Numbered from the stretch's first letter, positions 1 through 7,246 are shown. The stretch: DNA of 9,903 bases from an uncultured Rickettsiales bacterium (GCA_913046825.1 CAJWTF010000142.1:1-9903), one strand, 5' to 3'. The notes: generated by a model not told the origin, from the sequence alone. Translations and numbers: made by a program.

Positions 1-55
1 TGAACCCTCGTCTTGAGCTTGGGAAGCTCCTGCTCTACCGTTGAGCTACACCCGC
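1..55 (-). tRNA. tRNA-Gly (CCC anticodon), 3' end cut off by the window edge
   Basis: Read on the minus strand, the first 55 bases of a glycine tRNA are visible. They comprise an acceptor strand beginning GCGGGTG, then TA, a D arm GCTC-AACGGTA-GAGC, an anticodon arm with loop TTCCCAA, a variable region AGACG, and the start of the T arm (AGGGTTCA). The loop places anticodon CCC at window bases 21-23, reading GGG codons. The layout closely matches the glyU-type glycine tRNA of proteobacteria. The first anticodon-stem pair is G-A rather than Watson-Crick. The rest of the T arm, the 3' acceptor strand and CCA lie beyond base 1. The gene starts 38 bases downstream of the regulator's stop codon on the same strand, so its promoter would have to lie in that gap or inside the regulator's 3' end. 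Confidence 0.87.
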
Positions 56-93
56 GTGCCATCCCGAAGTCATAAGTAAAGCGGAGCCTGAGT

Positions 94-1650
94 TCAAGTC
101 TTGGGAATGATCTGGGCTAGGGTGCGGGTCGCGTTTGTCATCTCGGTTTCCCCGAAACCCGCATATCCCAACAAGAAGCCACTGCGTGATGGTGTTTTGT
201 CGTAGAAGGCCGAGAGCGGCGGCGCCTGGACACCGGCCGAGCAAAGTTTCTGCGGCAGCTGTGTGTCATCGAGCCCTCTCGGTAATTCGGCCAACAGATG
301 CATGCCCGCATCCTTGGGCGTGAGTTTCAGGAAGCCACCCAGTTCCTGCCGGACCAGCTCGATCAACGTCGCTTGCCGGGTACTATAGAGTGCCCGCATG
401 CGCCTAATATGCGCGCTTAGAAAACCTTCGGAAATAAAATACGCGAGCGCAGCTTGAGCGACCGATGATGGGTGAGAATCGATTAGAACTCGAATCGAAC
501 GAAATGCATCGACCAGATGGTCCGGCACCACCATATAGCCGATGCGGAGACCCGGAAACATGACCTTGCTCATTGTGCCGATGTATATCACCCGGCCTTC
601 CTCGTCGAGACCTTGCAGCGCGGCTAATGGGCGGCCGCGGTATCGGTACTCACTATCGTAATCATCCTCCAAGATGAACGCATCTGCCCGACGTGCCCAT
701 TCAAGTAGTTCCAATCGACGCCCCAACGTCATGGTCACCCCGAGCGGGTATTGATGAGATGGCGAGACGCAGGCGAGGCGGGCGTCCGGCGCAATGCGCT
801 CGCCTTCAGAAACACTGATGCCTTCGTTATCGACAGGAACGGCGGCCAGCTCGGCACCGGCGGCTAATAACGCGCCCCGCATGCCCTGGAAGCCGGGCTC
901 TTCCATCCACACGGAGGCGCCGGGGTCAATTAACACGTGAGCCGTCAAATCAATGGCTTGCTGGGCACCGGAGACGATAATTACTTGGTTCGAGTCGCAC
1001 TGCACGGCGCGCGCGGCGCCGAGATAGGAAGCGATGGCCTCGCGCAGTGGCGCTAAACCCAACGGGTCGTTTCCAACCAGGAAGCTCCGGGGTGGATCGC
1101 GCCATTTCCGTCCAAGGAGCCGCGCCCATTCTTCGAACGGAAACTCTGCAAGTTCAGGTATGCCGGGCGAAAACGCTGAGGTGCGGGTTGAACCTCGACC
1201 GCTGATTGATGAGAGATATGTTCCCCGTTTAGATGGTCCCCGGCGCTGGATTTTTGCCGGCCGCGATGTCTTACCGGTGGCTCGCGCGTTCAATAATTCT
1301 TCCGGAAGCGTGGTCGACACATAGGTGCCGGCCCCGGTCCTCCCTTCGATGTATCCCTCGGCGAGAAGTTGATCGAAGGCCGAGACCACGGTGTTGCGTG
1401 AGAGACCCAAATCCCGGGAAAAGGTGGGCATTGCCGGAAGCCGTTGGCCTGGACGAAGGCGCGCGCTCAGGATCGCGTCACGGATGGCGAAATAGAGCTG
1501 ACGGTAAAGCGGTTCCAACGCATCGGCATCAATGGAAATTGCCCTGAGATGAGCCGCGACCGACCGTTTCAATATATGACGCCGAATTGGATCTGTTGGA
1601 CATTCACCATACCGGCAAAACCGCAATTTGCAACGGCACACTTGACTCAC
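94..1650 (-). CDS. MocR/GabR-type transcriptional regulator (GntR HTH fused to PLP-dependent aminotransferase-like domain)
   Basis: This is a DNA-binding regulator that uses pyridoxal 5'-phosphate as sensor or cofactor. Residues about 47-111 form a GntR winged helix (PLYRQLYFAIRD, then LGLSRNTVVSAFDQLLAEGY, then GAGTYV). A linker of about 45 residues leads to a fold-type I aminotransferase domain from about residue 155. Family landmarks are present: PSHQYPLG (297-304), EDDYDSEYRY (328-337) with Asp329 and Tyr331 positioned to hold PLP, and GTMSKVMFPGLRIGY with Lys362 as the Schiff-base lysine. These three residues keep the spacing of GabR Asp279, Tyr281 and Lys312. The start is uncertain. The GTG at 1650 gives 518 residues with an odd cysteine-containing extension and no clear ribosome site. 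An in-frame TTG at 1572 would give 492 residues, closer to the family norm. The gene diverges from the radical SAM gene, its likely target. The effector is unknown; MocR relatives respond to GABA, taurine or PLP itself, but nothing here decides between such options. Confidence 0.94.
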   Translation of the reverse strand: MSQVCRCKLRFCRYGECPTDPIRRHILKRSVAAHLRAISIDADALEPLYRQLYFAIRDAILSARLRPGQRLPAMPTFSRDLGLSRNTVVSAFDQLLAEGYIEGRTGAGTYVSTTLPEELLNARATGKTSRPAKIQRRGPSKRGTYLSSISGRGSTRTSAFSPGIPELAEFPFEEWARLLGRKWRDPPRSFLVGNDPLGLAPLREAIASYLGAARAVQCDSNQVIIVSGAQQAIDLTAHVLIDPGASVWMEEPGFQGMRGALLAAGAELAAVPVDNEGISVSEGERIAPDARLACVSPSHQYPLGVTMTLGRRLELLEWARRADAFILEDDYDSEYRYRGRPLAALQGLDEEGRVIYIGTMSKVMFPGLRIGYMVVPDHLVDAFRSIRVLIDSHPSSVAQAALAYFISEGFLSAHIRRMRALYSTRQATLIELVRQELGGFLKLTPKDAGMHLLAELPRGLDDTQLPQKLCSAGVQAPPLSAFYDKTPSRSGFLLGYAGFGETEMTNATRTLAQIIPKT

Positions 1651-1684
1651 GAGATTGTCATTGTGAATTGACTGACGATCAGTC
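1642..1684. promoter_or_regulatory. Candidate operator: 11-base direct repeat plus 6-base palindrome
   Basis: Bases 1642-1652 (TTGACTCACGA) and 1668-1678 (TTGACTGACGA) are identical except at one position and lie 26 bases apart. The second copy overlaps a perfect inverted repeat, GACTGA-CGA-TCAGTC, at 1670-1684. A shorter related GACTGTC occurs at 1714-1720. MocR-family regulators such as GabR are known to bind direct repeats in divergent promoters, so this pair is a natural candidate site for the adjacent regulator. The left copy covers the GTG at 1650, which argues that the regulator may actually start further downstream. Function is inferred from position and family habit only. Confidence 0.45.
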
Positions 1685-1755
1685 TTTAATGATTCAGCGG
1701 ACGTTTAGCCTGCGACTGTCTTATATTAACCTTTAGAAACTTTATTTACCGGGTA
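1685..1755 (+). promoter_or_regulatory. Probable promoter and leader of the radical SAM gene
   Basis: This AT-rich stretch separates the repeats from the ATG at 1756. The best -10-like hexamer is TATATT at 1722-1727, which would place a transcription start near 1734 and leave a leader of about 20 bases. No convincing -35 hexamer sits 16-18 bases upstream, which fits a promoter that depends on an activator. The ribosome site in front of the ATG is weak (GGG at 1751-1753). The stretch is shared with the divergent regulator, whose own promoter cannot be placed with confidence. Confidence 0.3.
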
Positions 1756-2721
1756 ATGAGCGAAGCCAATACACTTGAAACGCCGCTGTTGGTAGAGGCG
1801 AAATTTCGCGATCCGCAACTGACAGTGAACGGCGAGATTCGCGCTTTCGTGCATCTGACGGAATTGAAAACCTTGTGGTTCAATACAGGCACGCTATGCA
1901 ATCTCACGTGCAGCAATTGTTATATCGAATCCAGTCCCACCAATGATCGCCTCGTCTATTTGACCATATCCGAAGTGACAGCCTTTCTTGACGAACTCAA
2001 TTACGAGGGCTCGCCCCTGGAAGAGGTTGCTTTCACGGGTGGTGAGCCTTTCATGAACCCGGACTTGGTAGCAATGGCGGCTGTTAGCCTGGAGCGCGGA
2101 TACCGCGTCTTGATTTTAACGAACGCGATGCGGCCGATGTTAAAATGCGCCGATGATCTTCTGAAACTGCAAATGCAACACGGAGATAGGCTGACACTTC
2201 GTGTCTCGCTCGACCATTACTCCCAACCGTTACATGATTTGTATAGGGGCGAGCGAGCCTATGCGCTGGCGTTGGATGGAATTCGTTGGCTGTCGGCGCA
2301 TAGATTTAGGATCAATCTGGCCGGTCGTACCCTATGGAACGAAAGCGAGAAAATGCTTCGTGAAGGGTTTGAGCGCCTCTGTACGCGTGAAGAGATTTTG
2401 GTCGATTGTTATGACCCTTCGCAATTGATTTTGTTTCCCGAAATGGATGAAACGCTGGACGTGCCGGAAATTACAAACGCCTGCTGGTCACTCCTGAATG
2501 TCAATCCGGACGATATGATGTGCGCGACTTCGCGTATGATTGTGAAACGCAAGGGTGGAGAGCGGCCGATCGTACTTCCATGTACGCTTCTTCCTTACAA
2601 TTCGGAATTCGAATTGGGAAATACTCTGGCTCAGGCCGATAATGACGTGAAACTCAACCATCCCCACTGCTCGCGATTTTGTGTGCTAGGTGGCGGTTCC
2701 TGCAGTCGAGCGGAGAGCTGA
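1756..2721 (+). CDS. Radical SAM enzyme with cysteine-rich C terminus, substrate unknown
   Basis: A 321-residue member of the radical SAM superfamily, which uses a [4Fe-4S] cluster to cleave S-adenosylmethionine and start radical chemistry. The cluster motif CNLTCSNC gives Cys48, Cys52 and Cys55. GGEP at 95-98 is the usual SAM-binding motif, and the region between about 40 and 240 reads as the partial TIM barrel. The C-terminal third carries further cysteines at 243, 256, 276, 305, 309 and 316, the last three within CSRFCVLGGGSC. This resembles the auxiliary-cluster regions of SPASM/twitch-type enzymes, though the spacing does not match a standard SPASM motif that I can recall. The gene diverges from a MocR regulator and is followed after 141 bases by a CoA-transferase and a MaoC hydratase. 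No obvious peptide substrate gene lies beside it. The superfamily is certain; the reaction is not known. Confidence 0.93.
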   Translation: MSEANTLETPLLVEAKFRDPQLTVNGEIRAFVHLTELKTLWFNTGTLCNLTCSNCYIESSPTNDRLVYLTISEVTAFLDELNYEGSPLEEVAFTGGEPFMNPDLVAMAAVSLERGYRVLILTNAMRPMLKCADDLLKLQMQHGDRLTLRVSLDHYSQPLHDLYRGERAYALALDGIRWLSAHRFRINLAGRTLWNESEKMLREGFERLCTREEILVDCYDPSQLILFPEMDETLDVPEITNACWSLLNVNPDDMMCATSRMIVKRKGGERPIVLPCTLLPYNSEFELGNTLAQADNDVKLNHPHCSRFCVLGGGSCSRAES

Positions 2722-2862
2722 GCACAAGTCATTTGCGTACGCGTGCAATGGGAGGCTGTCAGTATCTCCTGTGAATCGTCCTAATCTGTGCTGATAGGAT
2801 AAGAGTGTGGAGGAACAAAAGCCCTTGATAACCGCGCGTTAGAGCGCCCTAATGACGCGATC
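2722..2862 (+). other. Intergenic leader before the CoA-transferase gene, with a strong ribosome site that serves no obvious gene
   Basis: These 141 bases hold no recognisable gene or terminator. A near-consensus ribosome site GGAGGA lies at 2809-2814, but it is about 50 bases upstream of the CoA-transferase ATG. The only start at suitable spacing is a TTG at 2825, which opens a five-codon frame ending at 2842. A second mini frame starts with ATG at 2852 and ends with TGA at 2864-2866, overlapping the CoA-transferase start as ATGA. The CoA-transferase frame is itself open back to a TAA at 2800-2802 but contains no ATG, GTG or TTG there. A short near-palindrome, TTGC to GCAA, spans 2733-2748. 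Confidence 0.3.
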
Positions 2863-4029
2863 ATGATTGAAGGAAAACCATATCGCGGCCTAAAAGTCGT
2901 TGATGCCAGTCAAGGCTTTGCGGCACCGTATTGCGCGGGCCTCTTAGCGCTGTATGGCGCGAACGTCATCAAGATTGAACCAACAGAGGGAGACTGGGCC
3001 CGAGGGATCGGGCGCAATCAGGCTGGCCAAACTCCGCTTCACATTGTCGGCAACCGCGGCAAGCGCAGCATTGCGTTGGATTTGAAGAAGCCGGGCGCCC
3101 TGTCGATCGTCCATCGTTTGGCAACGGATTGCGATGTCTTTCTGGAAAGTTTCCGACCAGGAGTCTCCGACCGGCTTGGCTTATCTTATGAAGTGATAAA
3201 AGCGGTGAGTCCCGACGTCCTCTATCTGTCGGTAAGCGGCTTTGGGCAAGATGGTTTATATAGAGATCGCCCGGCAACGGACACCGTGTTGCAGGCGTTT
3301 TCTGGTTTGATGTCTATCAATAAGGGATTGGACGGTATTCCTCACCGGGTCGGCATGCTGGCGGTCGATACGTCGGCGGCGTTACACGCGTTTCAAGCAC
3401 TGCAAGCGGCTCTTTATGCGCGGCGAGACGGCGGCGGTGGTCGCTGGATCCAGATTGATTTAATGCGAACGACAGCCTCTTTCCTGGCGCAGAAAGTAGC
3501 CGAATATCAAATGGAAGACGGCCAACCTCGCGGAATGCATCCACCGGCTGGTGTCTATCAAACAAAGGATGGCTGGCTTGTCTTCACGCTGGTGAAAAAC
3601 GAGCATTTCACGCGTTTGAGCAAAGCGCTCGGCCGCCCTGAATTGGCTGAGGATCCTCTTTATATCGGTTTCGAGCAGCGTTTGGAAAACAGTGCTGAAT
3701 TGATCAAAATGGTCACGAACCTCATGGCTGAACATACGACGGAAGAGTGGATTTCCCGACTGCATGCGGAGGATGTCCTCAGCAATCCAATTAATACCAT
3801 CGGCGATTGGTTGCAGGACGAACATGTCCAAAATACGAGTTCCATCGGACGAGTAGAACAGCCGGATTCCGGGCCAGTAGACGTCCCAATTGTCCCTGGA
3901 ACCGTATTTGATCCCGAATTATACGCTCCCGCCGTTGGTGAGCATGGAGCTGATATATTGTCAGAGCTTGGTATGAGCAGCACAGACATTGATGATTTGG
4001 CCGGAACCGGCGCCGTAAAACTACCCTAA
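2863..4029 (+). CDS. Family III CoA-transferase (CaiB/BaiF/Frc type)
   Basis: A 388-residue cytosolic enzyme expected to move coenzyme A between carboxylic acids through an aspartyl-CoA anhydride. The N-terminal pattern GLKVVDASQGFAAPYCAGLL followed by YGANVIKIE is typical of the family. NRGKRSIALDLK (64-75) is the conserved nucleotide-contact stretch, and RPATDTVLQAFSGLM (136-150) places the likely catalytic aspartate at residue 140. The middle motif AGVYQTKDGWL, typical of the family's second half, is present, and the length is usual. The start is the only ATG in the open frame, although it has no ribosome site directly upstream. Only 18 bases separate it from the MaoC-type gene, so the two are very likely one transcript. 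Pairs of this kind act in mesaconyl-CoA and similar dicarboxylate routes, but donor and acceptor here are unknown. Confidence 0.95.
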   Translation: MIEGKPYRGLKVVDASQGFAAPYCAGLLALYGANVIKIEPTEGDWARGIGRNQAGQTPLHIVGNRGKRSIALDLKKPGALSIVHRLATDCDVFLESFRPGVSDRLGLSYEVIKAVSPDVLYLSVSGFGQDGLYRDRPATDTVLQAFSGLMSINKGLDGIPHRVGMLAVDTSAALHAFQALQAALYARRDGGGGRWIQIDLMRTTASFLAQKVAEYQMEDGQPRGMHPPAGVYQTKDGWLVFTLVKNEHFTRLSKALGRPELAEDPLYIGFEQRLENSAELIKMVTNLMAEHTTEEWISRLHAEDVLSNPINTIGDWLQDEHVQNTSSIGRVEQPDSGPVDVPIVPGTVFDPELYAPAVGEHGADILSELGMSSTDIDDLAGTGAVKLP

Positions 4030-4047
4030 AGACGGAAAGAGACGCTC

Positions 4048-4536
4048 ATGAGTAACGACAATTTTGATCCCGCGAATCACAAGCCGCTTGAATCAAAATA
4101 TTTTGAAGACATGAAAGTGGGGGAAACTTTCTACATTCCATCCCGCACCATGACCGACGCCCTGTTTTCGGCGTTTCAATTGGCGTCCGGCGATAATCAT
4201 CCGATCCATTACGATATTGAGTATTGCAAACGCCACGGGCACCGGGGAATGGTCGCCCATGGGTTCCAGACGTTGATCCAAACTGCGCCGGGTGCAGGAT
4301 GGTTTCCCTTCGTTGTCGGCGACTCCCTGGTTGGCTTCCTCGAACAGTCTTCAAAATTCCTGAAACCGGTCTACAACGGAGATACCCTATACCCGATGTT
4401 GGAGATTACCGAGTTGAAGGCGAACCGCTCTACCGGCGTCGTGACCATGCGGTCCACGATCCACAACCAAGACAGTGAATTGGTTTTGGAAGGTGAGCAG
4501 AAATTCCTGATTAAAAAGCGCAATCCCGACACTTAA
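4048..4536 (+). CDS. MaoC-like hotdog-fold enoyl-CoA hydratase/dehydratase
   Basis: A 162-residue single-hotdog MaoC-domain protein, expected to add water to or remove it from an acyl-CoA. The hydratase motif SGDNHPIHYD (47-56) supplies Asp49 and His54 with the same five-residue spacing as the catalytic pair of the PhaJ-type R-specific enoyl-CoA hydratases. The following MVAHGF (68-73) matches the conserved turn of the family. The start ATG follows GGAAAGAG at a suitable distance and lies 18 bases after the CoA-transferase stop. Acting together, the two enzymes could activate an unsaturated acid as its CoA ester and hydrate it, or the reverse. Length and motifs are complete. The substrate cannot be told from the sequence. 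About 109 bases without a recognisable signal separate it from apaG. Confidence 0.93.
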   Translation: MSNDNFDPANHKPLESKYFEDMKVGETFYIPSRTMTDALFSAFQLASGDNHPIHYDIEYCKRHGHRGMVAHGFQTLIQTAPGAGWFPFVVGDSLVGFLEQSSKFLKPVYNGDTLYPMLEITELKANRSTGVVTMRSTIHNQDSELVLEGEQKFLIKKRNPDT

Positions 4537-4645
4537 GAGCACAACGAAATGCCACCCTGCACTGGACAACCAATCCTCGCCACTCCATAAAGTCTAATCC
4601 ATACGCGGAAGGATTTGAACGCTGGATACCGGGAAGTACGAATCA

Positions 4646-5026
4646 GTGACACGGGGCATTAAAGTTGTTGTGCGCCCCTTCTATCTCGACGACCAGTCGG
4701 AACCAGACGAAAACCATTTCGTTTGGGCGTACCATGTGGAAATCATGAATGATGGCCAAGAACAGGTTCAATTGCGTACCCGGTATTGGCGCATTACCGA
4801 CGCCCTAGGACGGGTGCAGGAAGTACGCGGGCCTGGCGTGGTGGGCGAACAGCCGGTGCTCGATCCCGGCGAGGCGTTCGAATACACCAGCGGTACTCCG
4901 TTACCAACACCGTCCGGCATTATGGCGGGTATCTATCAGATGGAAGCGGCGGGTGGAGAACAGTTCGATGTCGAAATTCCCGCCTTCTCTCTGGACAGTC
5001 CCCACCAGGCGGTCAATCTGAATTAG
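4646..5026 (+). CDS. apaG: ApaG-domain protein
   Basis: A 126-residue protein that is nearly all ApaG domain, a beta-sandwich fold. The middle reads [16 protein letters not shown], then [18 protein letters not shown] and [15 protein letters not shown], which follow E. coli ApaG closely, including the glycine-rich GPGVVG turn. In enterobacteria ApaG (CorD) is linked to cobalt resistance and magnesium efflux, but its biochemical role is unsettled. The start is GTG at 4646, with GGGAAG at 4631-4636 as ribosome site; the frame is closed by a TGA at 4616-4618 and has no better start. It lies 43 bases before folE in the same direction. Confidence 0.95.
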   Translation: MTRGIKVVVRPFYLDDQSEPDENHFVWAYHVEIMNDGQEQVQLRTRYWRITDALGRVQEVRGPGVVGEQPVLDPGEAFEYTSGTPLPTPSGIMAGIYQMEAAGGEQFDVEIPAFSLDSPHQAVNLN

Positions 5027-5069
5027 AGGGCCTCTGGATCGTGCAGGCGATCGGCCGAAAGGACGTAAC

Positions 5070-5714
5070 TTGACCCTGAACAGCGAAAATACGGACCACC
5101 ACGGTACGACTGGGGATGTGGCGGTGGAAGCTGCGGCATCTGATGTCAGCCGCGACGAAGTTGAGGCCGCGGTCCGTAAGCTCATTCAATGGATCGGCGA
5201 AGATCCGGACCGCGAGGGTTTGGTCGACACGCCGAAGCGTGTGGTGAAGTCTTTTGAGGAATTTTTTTCGGGCTATAAAACGGACCCGATCGAATTTTTG
5301 GAGCGTACCTTCGAAGAGACGGACGGCTACGACGAAATGATCGTGTTGCGCGATATCGCTTTTGTCTCTCGCTGCGAGCATCATATTCTGCCGGTCGTCG
5401 GTAAGGCGCATGTTGCATATTTGCCGGATAAACGAGTCGTCGGTATCAGCAAATTAGCTCGCGTCGTCGAGGCTTTCGCGCGGCGGCTGCAGATACAAGA
5501 ACGGATGACGGCGCAGATCGCCAATGCGATAGAAGCGGCGCTGCAGCCGCGCGGGATCGCGGTGGTGATCGAAGCGGAGCATCAATGTATGACCACGCGC
5601 GGGGTGATGAAGCCAGGCGTATCGATGGTGACCAGCCGGATGCTTGGCGCTTTCCGGGAAGATGCGAAGACCCGGCTCGAATTCGAGTCCATTATCGGTA
5701 AACGCTCCGGCTGA
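5070..5714 (+). CDS. folE: GTP cyclohydrolase I (type IA)
   Basis: This enzyme converts GTP to 7,8-dihydroneopterin triphosphate, the first step of folate and pterin synthesis, as a cytosolic zinc-dependent decamer. The 214-residue protein has an N-terminal tail of about 25 variable residues, then [20 protein letters not shown] (50-69). [20 protein letters not shown] (100-119) holds Cys102 and His105, and HQCMTTRGV (171-179) holds Cys173. Cys102, His105 and Cys173 keep the spacing of the zinc ligands Cys110, His113 and Cys181 of the E. coli enzyme, and His104 matches the catalytic histidine. The start is an uncommon TTG at 5070, supported by AAAGGA a few bases upstream; starting later would cut only the variable tail. 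It lies between apaG and trkH, neither of which has a known link to folate. Confidence 0.98.
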   Translation: MTLNSENTDHHGTTGDVAVEAAASDVSRDEVEAAVRKLIQWIGEDPDREGLVDTPKRVVKSFEEFFSGYKTDPIEFLERTFEETDGYDEMIVLRDIAFVSRCEHHILPVVGKAHVAYLPDKRVVGISKLARVVEAFARRLQIQERMTAQIANAIEAALQPRGIAVVIEAEHQCMTTRGVMKPGVSMVTSRMLGAFREDAKTRLEFESIIGKRSG

Positions 5715-5797
5715 GGTTCATAACCGCAGGCCGCTGGACAAACCACAGCCGTAATTGGATCATGGCGGTCGCGTGACTCAGCTCGGATAAGAGAGAC

Positions 5798-7243
5798 GTG
5801 CTCGACTTCAGGCCTATCCTGTTCATTACCGGTGTATTGATGCTGCCTTTGGCTGTCGCAATGTGCCTGCCGGCGATTGCCGATGCCTCAGCGGATAATC
5901 CTGATTGGCAGGTTTTCCTGACCGCTTCCGGGTTTACTCTGTTCGTCGGCGGCACTTTAGCGTTGACGTCGCGGGGCAATGTGCGCGCGATCACGCCGCG
6001 CCAGGGGTTTGTGCTCACCACCTTCTTATGGATCGTCATTCCAGGATTCGCGGCGCTTCCCTTCGCCTTCTCGGATTTGGATTTGAGTTACACCGATGCC
6101 TTTTTCGAATCCATGTCGGGATTGACCACGACGGGATCGACTGTCATTCGATCTCTCGATGTTGCACCTCCCGGCATTTTGATTTGGCGCGCCTTGCTGC
6201 AATGGCTCGGCGGTATCGGTGTGATCGCCATGGCGATCGCGATTCTGCCGCTGTTACGGATTGGTGGCATGCAGCTGTTTCGGATGGAATCTTCTGACCG
6301 CTCGGAAAAAGTCCTGCCGCGCACGACACAGCTCGTGGCATATATCGGGTTTATTTACCTCGGGACGAGCGTTGTGTGCGCCTTGGCGTATTGGGCGGCT
6401 GGGATGTCGGGTTTCGATGCCATCGCTCACGCCATGACGACCATCGCGACTGGCGGTTTCTCAACCTATGACGCCTCACTAGCACATTTTAATAGCCCCG
6501 CCATCGAATATATTGGCGTTGTGTTCATGTTGATCGGTAGCATGCCGTTCGTTTTGTATCTGAGGGCCCTGCGCGGTAACGCCAAACCGCTATTTCGCGA
6601 CGACCAAGTGCGGTTGTTCCTGTTGATCGTGATCATCGCGATACTCTCCATCGCCTATTATCGCTATGCGTCGGGCGTCGAGATTGGCGCGGCGTTGCGG
6701 GAATCGGCTTTCAACGTGGTGTCGATTATTACCGGAACTGGCTACGCGACGGCGGATTACAGCGCCTGGGGACCATTTGCACTGATCGGTTTCTTTTTCC
6801 TGATGTTTGTCGGCGGGTGCGCCGGGTCGACGACGTGCGGTATCAAGGTCTTTCGTTTCCAGGTGCTGTTTGCAACCGCGGTCATGCAAATTCGCCGATT
6901 GCTAGAGCCTCATGGGGTTTATCTCGCCTATTACAATCGGAAACCGATTCCAGAAGAAGTGTCCGCTTCCGTCATGGCGTTCTTCTTCCTTTACGCCTTG
7001 AGCTATGTGGCGATTGCGGTCGGCCTTGGTTTGTCAGGGGTCGATTTTCTAACTGCGGCGTCGGGCGCCGCAACGGCGATTTCCAATGTCGGGCCGGGCC
7101 TCGGGCCGACGATCGGGCCCGCGGGCACATTCGCGACGCTTCCCGAACAAGCGAAGTGGCTGCTCTCTGCGGGTATGCTGCTCGGGCGTCTTGAACTTTT
7201 TACGGTAATTGTATTGTTGATCCCGTCATTTTGGCGCGACTGA
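5798..7243 (+). CDS. trkH: TrkH-type potassium uptake channel subunit
   Basis: A 481-residue integral inner-membrane protein that forms the potassium pathway of the Trk system, usually gated by the nucleotide-binding protein TrkA, which is not in this window. The sequence is hydrophobic throughout with about ten membrane segments and four repeated pore loops. Each loop carries a selectivity-filter glycine: TTTGST (110-115), ATGGFS (217-222), TGTGYATAD (312-320) and NVGPGLG (430-436). The segment GGCAGSTTCGIKVFRF (339-354) matches the intramembrane loop that gates the pore in the family. The start is GTG at 5798, followed by LDFRPILFITGV as in homologues; the frame is closed by TGA 27 bases upstream, and the ribosome site is modest (AGAGAG). 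It follows folE by 83 bases and ends 3 bases from the convergent lipoprotein gene. Confidence 0.96.
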   Translation: MLDFRPILFITGVLMLPLAVAMCLPAIADASADNPDWQVFLTASGFTLFVGGTLALTSRGNVRAITPRQGFVLTTFLWIVIPGFAALPFAFSDLDLSYTDAFFESMSGLTTTGSTVIRSLDVAPPGILIWRALLQWLGGIGVIAMAIAILPLLRIGGMQLFRMESSDRSEKVLPRTTQLVAYIGFIYLGTSVVCALAYWAAGMSGFDAIAHAMTTIATGGFSTYDASLAHFNSPAIEYIGVVFMLIGSMPFVLYLRALRGNAKPLFRDDQVRLFLLIVIIAILSIAYYRYASGVEIGAALRESAFNVVSIITGTGYATADYSAWGPFALIGFFFLMFVGGCAGSTTCGIKVFRFQVLFATAVMQIRRLLEPHGVYLAYYNRKPIPEEVSASVMAFFFLYALSYVAIAVGLGLSGVDFLTAASGAATAISNVGPGLGPTIGPAGTFATLPEQAKWLLSAGMLLGRLELFTVIVLLIPSFWRD

Positions 7244-7246
7244 GGG

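Noticed and set aside
1..93. Possible phage or element attachment site at the tRNA
   Set aside because: Integration normally uses the tRNA 3' end, which is outside the window. No repeat of the visible tRNA sequence or integrase gene was found here.
2748..2774. Eight-codon frame MGGCQYLL just after the radical SAM gene, considered as a RiPP precursor peptide
   Set aside because: It is too short, has no ribosome site and no leader or core-like repetition. Any short ATG frame would look like this by chance.
2969..3989. Several antisense open frames of 80-125 codons across the CoA-transferase gene
   Set aside because: They lie entirely opposite a strongly recognised gene, show no family motifs and have low-complexity arginine- and serine-rich translations typical of shadow frames.
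5715..5797. Possible small gene or terminator between folE and trkH
   Set aside because: The only ATG frame is four codons long. GGTT-CAT-AACC near 5714 is too weak a hairpin and lacks a T-run.
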